A stretch of DNA of 33,661 nt from Candidatus Nitrotoga sp. CP45 (GTDB taxonomy: Bacteria > Pseudomonadota > Gammaproteobacteria > Burkholderiales > Gallionellaceae), in NCBI GenBank assembly GCA_003402375.1, contig QFXJ01000007.1:1-33661 (forward strand). Reading direction: 5' to 3'. The notes beneath the pieces were generated by a model. It was not told the origin of the DNA. It searched no databases and worked only from the letters and a program-made list of their open reading frames with translations. Below are positions 7,383-14,371 of this stretch, in pieces. The translations under genes and the position numbers were made by a program. Within the stretch, counting starts at the first letter, position 1. Every line of letters starts with the position of its first letter.

Positions 7383-8132
7383 CTATGAGCGGATAAAATG
7401 TTTGGCATATTTTTCGTTTAGCCTGGACATGGGCAATAAGATGAACAAGTCAGCAGTATTGAAATCTGGATCCCAGGCCGGTTCACCGCCAATGTAAGCG
7501 CCCAAGCGTAAATAGCCTTTAATTAACGGGGGGATATTGACGTCAAGCGTACTGTCTAATGCTTCCAACGGCAGCGGACAGCGGGGAAACACGCGATATT
7601 CAGCGGGCGCCGCATACAGCTTGTTCAATTTTTTAAAAATGCTGGCAGCGCAATGCCCGCCATCATTCATACTGATGCTGGCGCAACCAATTAGGTATTC
7701 ATGGTTGTTCTTGTGCATATAGTCAGCGAGACCACTCCATAAGCGGGCGATGGTTGCGCCATCGCGGTAATTTGAATGTACGCAGGAGCGGCCAACTTCA
7801 ACCATGCGGTCGCGCAGATGAGCCAAGCGCGTCAGGTCAAACTCGGTTTCCGCGTAGTAGCCGCAAATGGTTCGAGCGCGGTCGGGGGGCAATATCCGAT
7901 AGGTACCGATCACCTTGTTAGTGCCGTTATCGCGTACTAGCAAATGTTCGCAATAACGGTCGAAAATGTCGCAGTCAATTCCTTCATGTGCGCTAACCAG
8001 AGAGGCGCCCATCTCTTCAGCAAATACTTTATACCTCAGGCGTTGCGCTTCCTCAATTTCTGAGTCGGTTCTAGCCATGCTGAGGGTAAATCTATTATGC
8101 GGCAAGTGGTGTTTTTGGTTCAGATTTAACAT
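7383..8132 (-). CDS. olsB: OlsB-like N-acyltransferase (GNAT family, ornithine lipid synthesis)
   Basis: The sequence matches the Acetyltransf_5/hemolysin-like GNAT family that acylates ornithine with a 3-hydroxyacyl-ACP, the first step of ornithine lipid synthesis. Visible motifs are EAQRLRYKVFAEEMGA near the N terminus, CEHLLVRDNGTNKVIGTYRI, and the core VEVGRSCVHSNYRDGATIARLW split over two strands and a helix. The start is placed at the second ATG (8132) because GGAG lies six bases before it; the upstream ATG at 8144 has none. A PlsC-type acyltransferase gene follows upstream in the same direction (8319-9149), giving the usual OlsB/OlsA pair. A candidate Pho box lies at 8177-8194. Substrate is inferred from family and context. 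Confidence 0.7.
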   Translation of the reverse strand: MLNLNQKHHLPHNRFTLSMARTDSEIEEAQRLRYKVFAEEMGASLVSAHEGIDCDIFDRYCEHLLVRDNGTNKVIGTYRILPPDRARTICGYYAETEFDLTRLAHLRDRMVEVGRSCVHSNYRDGATIARLWSGLADYMHKNNHEYLIGCASISMNDGGHCAASIFKKLNKLYAAPAEYRVFPRCPLPLEALDSTLDVNIPPLIKGYLRLGAYIGGEPAWDPDFNTADLFILLPMSRLNEKYAKHFIRS

Positions 8133-8176
8133 CGTTGTCTCCATGCGTGGGATAAAGACAAATTTAACGATGGCCT

Positions 8177-8194
8177 GTTGCAGGGGTATTACAG
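8177..8194 (-). promoter_or_regulatory. Candidate Pho box upstream of olsB
   Basis: The minus strand reads CTGTAATACCCCTGCAAC. Against the PhoB direct repeat CTGTCAT-N4-CTGTCAY it matches 6 of 7 and 5 of 7 with the right 11-bp period. It lies about 45 bp before the olsB start, close to the spacing seen for phoU. The spacer is not AT-rich, so this is a moderate match. Confidence 0.4.
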
Positions 8195-8318
8195 GAAAAT
8201 TAAGGATTGATGAAAAGCGTACTTTATTCGCTTGTTAAATTTTGGGGATGAAGCCCATGTTGAGCAAAACGTGGGGGTTCAACGGAAAGAGCACAAGATG
8301 GCGTTAGCGATTGTGGTG

Positions 8319-9149
8319 CTACTCTGTTATATGGCCGGCATGGCCAGATGATAGATTGGTCAGGGCCGTATGGATAGCTTCCCGTGACTCGGAGGCCAGC
8401 ATACGGCGGTTCTTTCCTGTGCATGGGATTGCCGGTAAATATACCAGAGTGACATGCAAGGAAGGACTACACAGAATTTTCCATAGCGACCCGACAAATG
8501 TCATGTCCTCCACAAAAGCCGCATCGCCATTAGCCTTGCCAGTGCCATCGTGATAGCGGATAGCAACCGGACAAATAGTCGATCCAATATCAACAGGGCC
8601 TTGCAGCAGTGACGAATGAAAATGGCCAAGTTGAGTGCCATCGGTGGTAGTACCTTCCGGGAACACGGCGACACGATCTCCCTGTTCGAGCATTCCTTTA
8701 ATTTGGCCATTAATGCGTGCTGTCTCCTGTCGAATGTCACGCTTGATAAACAGGGTGTTAATACGGTGAAATATCCAGCCCAGGAATGGCCACTCGCCCA
8801 CTTCAGATTTGGCGACAAAGTATGCCGGAAGCACTGCGTTCATAGAAACAGCATCCAGCCAAGAGATATGGTTGGCAACAAGCAGGCGACCATGCGCAGT
8901 TGCGTGATGGTAACAACCATGAGTTTCCAAACCAACGTTTAGTAAATCCAAAAACTTGCGTGACCAATATTGAACGATGTGCTGTTGCGTTGATTTGTTC
9001 AGTAACGGAATTACACCAGCAAGTAGCATGCCATAAATAATATGAAATGCTATACGTATACCCCGGAAGCAAGCGGTTGGGGTGCTTATCAATTGCGGTG
9101 CTTGATATGGAGTTTCGCAGCTTTGAGAAGTGGGATTCATAATAGCCAT
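8319..9149 (-). CDS. olsA: PlsC/OlsA-like 1-acylglycerol-phosphate-type acyltransferase
   Basis: A 276-residue membrane-associated acyltransferase of the PlsC family. The catalytic HX4D is seen at H94-D99 (NHISWLDA), and the substrate-binding FPEGTT starts at 163. VAKSEVGEWPFLGWIF and TLFIKRDIR are also typical blocks. One or two hydrophobic segments (about 32-50) suggest attachment to the inner membrane. OlsA adds the second fatty acid to lyso-ornithine lipid; PlsC makes phosphatidic acid. The neighbouring OlsB-like gene favours OlsA, but sequence alone does not separate them. The start ATG at 9149 has no clear Shine-Dalgarno; the fourth residue is also Met and could be used. Confidence 0.7.
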   Translation of the reverse strand: MAIMNPTSQSCETPYQAPQLISTPTACFRGIRIAFHIIYGMLLAGVIPLLNKSTQQHIVQYWSRKFLDLLNVGLETHGCYHHATAHGRLLVANHISWLDAVSMNAVLPAYFVAKSEVGEWPFLGWIFHRINTLFIKRDIRQETARINGQIKGMLEQGDRVAVFPEGTTTDGTQLGHFHSSLLQGPVDIGSTICPVAIRYHDGTGKANGDAAFVEDMTFVGSLWKILCSPSLHVTLVYLPAIPCTGKNRRMLASESREAIHTALTNLSSGHAGHITE

Positions 9150-9225
9150 GTTATTTTGTCCGCATAAGGAATGGTTTTATGGCATTAAACGCGTAAAATG
9201 TTACACCCGTATTAATTGCTGTTTG

Positions 9226-9320
9226 TTTGGGCACAAAGTGTTTTACCTGCCAATTTACAGCCCGAAACGCAATCCAGAAGAACACCTTAACGCCAATCTT
9301 GAACACACTATCTGTAGCAA
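9226..9320 (+). mobile_element. Relic of an IS630-family transposase C terminus
   Basis: The plus strand encodes VFYLPIYSPKRNPEEHLNAN and then LEHTICSK. Aligned with FYLPSYSPELNPEERLNADL and KHAISTK of the copy at 2714, it clearly comes from the same family, including the catalytic glutamate region. It has no start or upstream transposase and diverges after about 30 codons. It ends right at the 3' end of phoU (stop at 9308), which it may slightly overlap. It is not functional. Confidence 0.65.
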
Positions 9321-10051
9321 GTGTCAATGCGTTCCGTGGCAAACTTCTCTAAAATTTCGCGCTCAATTTCTTCCACGGTGACATGGCGCACGTCTTTGCC
9401 CTTGACCATATAAACCACATATTCGGACATGTTCTTAGCATGGTCGCCAATACGTTCAATGGCTTTGGCGACAAACAGAATTTCCAGCGCAGTGGAGATG
9501 GTGCGTGGGTCTTCCATCATATAGGTGATGAGGTAGCGTAGGATGGTACGAAATTCCTCATCAACCAACTCATCCTGACGCACCACTTGGGCTGTGTAAT
9601 GAAGATCAAGACGGGCAAAGGCATCCAGCGATTTGCGTAGCATGTCCAAAGCCAGTTCAGCGATATGCTTGATCTCCGTATAACGCGGCAAGACGAGGCA
9701 CTTCCTCTGTGACAGCAATTTACCCATGCGTGCTATTTTTGCTGCTTCGTCACCGATACGCTCAAGGTCAGTGATAGTTTTGACCATCGTCATTACCATA
9801 CGCAAGTCCCCTGCGGCAGGCTGTCGCCGCACAATAATATGGCTACAATTTTCATCAATTTGTACTTCCATCGCATTAACGCGGTGATCATCATTAATAA
9901 CACGGTTCATTGATGGCACGTCGTCACTAATCAGCGCCTCAATAGCCAGCTGGACCTGACTTTCCACCAATCCACCCATTTGTAATACTTGCGTTTTCAC
10001 CGTATCCAGATCGACATCAAATTGCTTAGAGGTATGTTCAGTGGAGATCAT
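9308..10051 (-). CDS. phoU: Phosphate signalling protein PhoU
   Basis: This 247-residue all-helical protein has the two PhoU repeats with their metal-binding E/DxxxD-type motifs: DLERIGDEAAKIARM in the first half and KAIERIGDHAKNMSEYVVYM in the second. PhoU links the PstSCAB phosphate transporter to the PhoR/PhoB two-component system, keeping the Pho regulon off when phosphate is plentiful. No pst or phoBR gene lies in this window, so phoU is separate from them here. A good candidate Pho box lies at 10101-10118. The last residues (IDTCYR) run into IS630 relic DNA, so the native C terminus may have been replaced, though the length is normal. Confidence 0.9.
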   Translation of the reverse strand: MISTEHTSKQFDVDLDTVKTQVLQMGGLVESQVQLAIEALISDDVPSMNRVINDDHRVNAMEVQIDENCSHIIVRRQPAAGDLRMVMTMVKTITDLERIGDEAAKIARMGKLLSQRKCLVLPRYTEIKHIAELALDMLRKSLDAFARLDLHYTAQVVRQDELVDEEFRTILRYLITYMMEDPRTISTALEILFVAKAIERIGDHAKNMSEYVVYMVKGKDVRHVTVEEIEREILEKFATERIDTCYR

Positions 10052-10100
10052 GTTTAAATTCTTTTTGGATAGAAATTAGTGGTGATACTACTCGCGTACT

Positions 10101-10118
10101 GTGACAATTTTGTTACAT
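10101..10118 (-). promoter_or_regulatory. Candidate Pho box upstream of phoU
   Basis: The minus strand reads ATGTAACAAAATTGTCAC. It aligns with CTGTCAT-AWAW-CTGTCAY as 4 of 7, an ideal AAAA spacer and 6 of 7. It is centred about 58 bp before the phoU ATG at 10051, where an activator site would be expected. This is the best Pho-box match I found in the window. Confidence 0.5.
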
Positions 10119-10195
10119 ACAAAGCAACAAATGTAAGTGCCCAGACTGTGGATTTCTGAGGGATTTTCACTTCCAAGTAAATGCTCCCTCACCAA

Positions 10196-10226
10196 TAAAA
10201 AAAGACCGCAAACTGCGGTCTTTCGT
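10196..10226 (-). terminator. Intrinsic terminator downstream of the PhoX-family gene
   Basis: AAAGACCGCA and TGCGGTCTTT form a 10-bp perfect stem with loop AAC. On the minus strand it is followed by a T run (seven As precede it on plus). The PhoX-family gene ends at 10297 and reads toward it, and phoU begins below it, so the two genes are likely separate transcripts. Confidence 0.85.
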
Positions 10227-10296
10227 TATTAACATTTAACTAAGAACAGAAATAAAACCATTCGCTACTGAAACATAACTCTCATCTTAAAAAATA

Positions 10297-11766
10297 TTAT
10301 TTCTTGATTTTAAATCCCGTTATTTTGATGATGTCATCGGTGCCATATCCATCCACCATAGGCATATTCGTGTCGTCTGAATGCTGGATCGAAACATAAG
10401 CTGTAGTACCATCAGCTGAGAAAATAAAGCCGGTTGGTTCAGCACTGGAATCTTTCACCGAAAGCATCTTTACACATCCATCTGTCTTGATGTCGCGGTC
10501 AGCACCATCTGGCAGGCAAGCAAAAATGTCACCGTTTGAGTGATCTTCAATCACGTACAAATTGCCAGTTTTTGGTTGAAATTCAAGGTTGTCAAAGGCA
10601 TTAAAATCAGTATCACCTTCAACAAACCGATTTACGTCAACAGTGCGCTTGGTTGCATCGGCGATTAACGGTTTGTCGTCCACACCACAAATAACTTCAG
10701 CAAAATTAAACGCATCTTCATTACCGGTGTTGGCCCAACAGAAACGGACCGCTTCCGGGTTAGCGGAGTCCGTATACATCAGATCCTGATGCAAATCTTC
10801 AGGGCGGTAATAGCCGGTCGCGCCTTTCGCATAGGCGTCAGCCCGGGCAGTAGCTGCATTGACTGGCAACCAAGCCGCATTGCCGATTTCACAGCCTTGG
10901 CCGTACTGCTGATTGTTATTCACGCAGGAAACCTGCATGGCATAAACAGAGCCAGCGGCAAGCGGCGAATCGGCCAGATTTTCGATTTTGTCATTTCCGG
11001 TGCGAGGCGTTTGCGGCACAAACTTGAAAATAGCGCCGCCATCGGCATCAGCAGGGGTACCGGGGCGCAGCTCATCGCCAGCGATCACCACGCCGGTCGG
11101 CAGAATCGCCAATCCTTCCCAGGCCATGGTGGGCAACGCATTACGCTTGGCAATGTGGGCTGAGTCAGTCACAGCTCCACTGGTACGATCAAGTACTGTT
11201 TGATTGGATACATTCAGCGGATCAAGTATTTCATAAGCGCCACCATCGCTACGCTCTTCAGTGGCCAGGATGGTGTTCCAGGGTGTCGTACGGATACCGT
11301 CGCAGGAGCTCATGCCGCGCAGGAGCGTTTCAACATGCCCGGTTACAAGGTTAATGCTCTGAACGGATGGATTGTATTTGCCCGAGACGAGCACAGCACG
11401 GCCTCCTTCAACACAAGTAATTAAATGGGTAGGCTTATCTACAGGGAAAAACGCCATCATGTCCGTGGCATTAGCCGCGTTACGGGTCAGATACTCCGCC
11501 TTAAGGCCTCCAGCCACCAGCACTTGGCTAGTCGCTTTCTGATCCAATGTCCGATAGGCACCTGTCGTTGCCGGTGCAGATTTTTGTAGCGGCTTATTAA
11601 AACCAAACAATTTCTCGGATTGCGCGTTCAGCAAGTGCTCTGTCATAGCGCCAAAGTCTTTCTTGTTGTCAGAACCGTTGAAATCGTCATCAGCTAGTGC
11701 AATATTTGAAAAAATAATCGAAGTAAGAGCAATTGCAAGCGTAGAACGTTTGAGCATAAAGTTCAT
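10297..11766 (-). CDS. PhoX-family alkaline phosphatase (DUF839), exported
   Basis: This 489-residue protein belongs to the PhoX/DUF839 beta-propeller family, which releases phosphate from organic esters using calcium and iron cofactors. The cofactor segment is recognisable: SSCDGIRTTPWNTILATEER, with Cys155 and the Glu pair 170-171 resembling PhoX CxGGxTPWGTWLxxEE. Also seen are AWEGLAILPTGVVIAGDELR and the C-terminal NLYVIEDHSNGDIF. The leader is a Sec type (residues 1-25, ending IALA-DDD) with no twin arginine, unlike classical Tat-exported PhoX. AAGGAG lies seven bases before the ATG. It sits between phoU and ppk1. Phosphatase activity is inferred; the family is broad and some members are uncharacterised. 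Confidence 0.75.
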   Translation of the reverse strand: MNFMLKRSTLAIALTSIIFSNIALADDDFNGSDNKKDFGAMTEHLLNAQSEKLFGFNKPLQKSAPATTGAYRTLDQKATSQVLVAGGLKAEYLTRNAANATDMMAFFPVDKPTHLITCVEGGRAVLVSGKYNPSVQSINLVTGHVETLLRGMSSCDGIRTTPWNTILATEERSDGGAYEILDPLNVSNQTVLDRTSGAVTDSAHIAKRNALPTMAWEGLAILPTGVVIAGDELRPGTPADADGGAIFKFVPQTPRTGNDKIENLADSPLAAGSVYAMQVSCVNNNQQYGQGCEIGNAAWLPVNAATARADAYAKGATGYYRPEDLHQDLMYTDSANPEAVRFCWANTGNEDAFNFAEVICGVDDKPLIADATKRTVDVNRFVEGDTDFNAFDNLEFQPKTGNLYVIEDHSNGDIFACLPDGADRDIKTDGCVKMLSVKDSSAEPTGFIFSADGTTAYVSIQHSDDTNMPMVDGYGTDDIIKITGFKIKK

Positions 11767-11854
11767 CTTGAAACTCCTTAAAAAATATTAACAGGCAGAT
11801 TATTGAAATTAGACATGGGTGCAGTTATCCGAATTACTACTGCGAAACCAGTCT

Positions 11855-11872
11855 AATCAAGCAACATGACAG
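11855..11872 (-). promoter_or_regulatory. Weak Pho half-site upstream of the PhoX-family gene
   Basis: The minus strand reads CTGTCATGTTGCTTGATT. The first half is a perfect CTGTCAT; the second (CTTGATT) matches only 3 of 7. It lies about 90 bp before the start at 11766. It is listed because two neighbouring genes have better boxes; alone it is not significant. Confidence 0.25.
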
Positions 11873-12046
11873 AAATATTAATTAATCCGTACGTCCTGAA
11901 TGGTGTGTCAACTTCTTTTTCAAGCAGCTATAAATGGCTTGGGATTTTTGTTACGGCGAGCGATGTGTTTATTAGTGAAGAAAAAAGCATCAGCGCAAAA
12001 CTATTATCAAGAACGTCATCTGCAAATTCAACACCCAAAAAATCGT

Positions 12047-14143
12047 TTATAGCGGCTCAGGAGCCGGATCGGCGAGCCGCTGCAACAATGAAAATTGCGC
12101 ACACTTCAGTTCATAACGGCCGGGGGTCTTCGCTCGATAATGGCCATTCGAATCCATTTGCCAAGCCTGGAAATTGTCCTGCAAATAAATTTTTAATCCT
12201 TCATCAATCACGCGTTTTTTCAGCTTTTTGTCGAGGACGGGAAAACACACTTCTATGCGGCGGAAGAAATTGCGGTCCATCCAATCGGCACTGCTCAGAT
12301 ACACGTTATGCGCCAGATTATTGCGGAAGTAGAATATGCGCGTGTGTTCCAAAAAACGGCCAACTATCGAGCGCACACGGATATTTTCGGATAGTCCCGG
12401 TACGCCTGGACGCAGCGCGCATACCCCACGCACAATAAGATCCACTTTTACCCCGGCCTGCGATGCTTCGTATAACGCCTTGATGATTTCTGGTTCAAGT
12501 AACGCATTCATCTTGGCGATAATGTGCGCGCGCTTGCCTGCCTTGGCGAGTTTTGTTTCATTCTGAATAGCGCGCAGAATCTGGCTGTGCAACGAAAAAG
12601 GCGATTGCCACAAATAATTTAATTTGCCCGCTTTGCCCAGACCGGTCAGTTGTGTAAATACCTCATTGACGTCTGCACACATTTGCTCATTGCTCGTAAA
12701 CAAGCCGAAATCCGTATAAAGCCGTGCAGTGCGCGGATGATAATTACCGGTGCCCAGATGCACATAACGGCGCAATTTGCCAGTTTCGCGCCGGACCACC
12801 ATCAACATCTTGGCATGCGTCTTGTGCCCAACAACGCCATACACCACGTGTGCCCCGACTTCTTCCAAACGGCTTGCCCAATTGATATTGGCTTCCTCAT
12901 CAAAACGCGCCAGCAGTTCTACCACGACAGTCACTTCTTTACCATGTTGGGCTGCGGTGATAAGCGCTTCCATTAATTCTGAATCCACACCGGTGCGGTA
13001 CACGGTCTGTTTGATGGCAACCACACTGGGATCGGCGGCGGCCTGCTGAATAAGATCAATAACAGGTTTAAACGACTGGAAAGGGTGATGCAGCAGTACA
13101 TCGTTTTTGCGGATGACTTTGAACATATCCGCGCCCTTCTTCAGTAGGTCGCTGGGTATACCAGGAGCAAAAACAGGGAATTTCAGATCATCGCGTGCTA
13201 CCTGGTCAGGGATACCCATCAGGCGCACCAAATTTACCGGGCCATCTACGCGATACAGGTCATCCTGGCCCAGCTCGAATTGCTGCAACAAATACGTGGC
13301 TACCTGTGGCGAGCAATTATCTGTCACTTCCAGGCGCACAGCATTACCGAAATGCCGCTGCGGCAATTCCCCCTGCAAACTGATACGTAAATTTTTTACC
13401 TCTTCCTCGTCCACAAACAGGTTGCTGTTGCGCGTAACACGGAACTGGTGGCAGCTCAATACTTCCATTCCGCCGAACAGCTCGCCGACATGGGCATGCA
13501 AAATAGAAGAAAGAAATACAAAACCATGCGCGCATCCGCTGATTTCAGGCGGCAACAAGATGGTGCGGGGCAACACGCGCGGCGCCTGCACAATGGCCTT
13601 GGCAGAGTTGCGCCCGAAGGCATCTTTGCCAACCAGCTCGACAGCAAAATTCAAACTTTTGTTAAGTACACGAGGAAAAGGGTGCGATGGATCAAGGCCG
13701 ATTGGAGTAAGAACCGGCATTACTTCACACAAAAAGAAATTTTTAATCCAGGCACGTTGAACGTCATTCCAATTAGTGCGGCGCAGGAAACGAATACCAT
13801 GCCTATCCAATACAGGCAGAATGTCGCTGTTCAGTATGCGATATTGCCGCTCGATAAGGCGATGCACCTGCTCCCGTACGCGCTTGAGTGTCTGGCGCGC
13901 ATCCATGCCGTCTGGCCCGGTGGCAACGCTTTTAAGATTAATTTGTTCCTTCAACCCGGCGACACGGATTTCAAAAAACTCATCCAGGTTGCTACTGACA
14001 ATACATAAGTATTTGAGACGTTCCAGAATCGGGATGCTGGCATTTTCTGCTTGCGCCAACACACGTAGGTTGAATTCAAGTTGGCCTAGCTCACGATTAA
14101 TAAAATGCTGCGAACGAACATCTTTGTCTGTTGTACGGTTCAT
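12047..14143 (-). CDS. ppk1: Polyphosphate kinase PPK1
   Basis: A full-length 698-residue PPK1, which polymerises the gamma-phosphate of ATP into polyphosphate and can run in reverse. Domains: N-terminal helical domain (FINRELGQLEFNLRVL at 14), head domain, and two PLD-like catalytic domains. The autophosphorylated histidine is H443 in HKTHAKM (E. coli H435), and H462 in YVHLGTGNYH corresponds to E. coli H454. The metal and phosphate-binding KQTVYR and RTARLYTDFG blocks are intact. No exopolyphosphatase (ppx) gene follows, unlike the E. coli ppk-ppx operon. The CHAD, PhoU and PhoX-family genes lie on the same strand downstream. Recognition is very firm. Confidence 0.95.
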   Translation of the reverse strand: MNRTTDKDVRSQHFINRELGQLEFNLRVLAQAENASIPILERLKYLCIVSSNLDEFFEIRVAGLKEQINLKSVATGPDGMDARQTLKRVREQVHRLIERQYRILNSDILPVLDRHGIRFLRRTNWNDVQRAWIKNFFLCEVMPVLTPIGLDPSHPFPRVLNKSLNFAVELVGKDAFGRNSAKAIVQAPRVLPRTILLPPEISGCAHGFVFLSSILHAHVGELFGGMEVLSCHQFRVTRNSNLFVDEEEVKNLRISLQGELPQRHFGNAVRLEVTDNCSPQVATYLLQQFELGQDDLYRVDGPVNLVRLMGIPDQVARDDLKFPVFAPGIPSDLLKKGADMFKVIRKNDVLLHHPFQSFKPVIDLIQQAAADPSVVAIKQTVYRTGVDSELMEALITAAQHGKEVTVVVELLARFDEEANINWASRLEEVGAHVVYGVVGHKTHAKMLMVVRRETGKLRRYVHLGTGNYHPRTARLYTDFGLFTSNEQMCADVNEVFTQLTGLGKAGKLNYLWQSPFSLHSQILRAIQNETKLAKAGKRAHIIAKMNALLEPEIIKALYEASQAGVKVDLIVRGVCALRPGVPGLSENIRVRSIVGRFLEHTRIFYFRNNLAHNVYLSSADWMDRNFFRRIEVCFPVLDKKLKKRVIDEGLKIYLQDNFQAWQMDSNGHYRAKTPGRYELKCAQFSLLQRLADPAPEPL

Positions 14144-14371
14144 TTATAGTTACCAAGCTGCAAACGAAAGTCAGTCAGATCAAAAGACTTCCTGAACCTG
14201 TTGCAATCAATTTTGAAAATTTTAGTTAATGCGACAGGACTATTCGCCCGCCCTTGATGCTCGCTCTGTTGTTTTTGCCACTTCTGTCACAGTCATTTCC
14301 CACTTGCGCTTATCCCCTACACAATTGACGTCCATCAAACTTAATTTGATTACAATAGTAATATATTGCAA

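Noticed and set aside
11866-12438. Plus-strand frame of 190 codons
   Set aside because: Most of it is antisense to the end of ppk1, and the rest covers the phoX upstream region. No domain or ribosome binding site.
14230-14260. Possible Pho half-site before ppk1 (CTGTCGC on minus)
   Set aside because: The second half does not match, and a single 7-mer is expected by chance.
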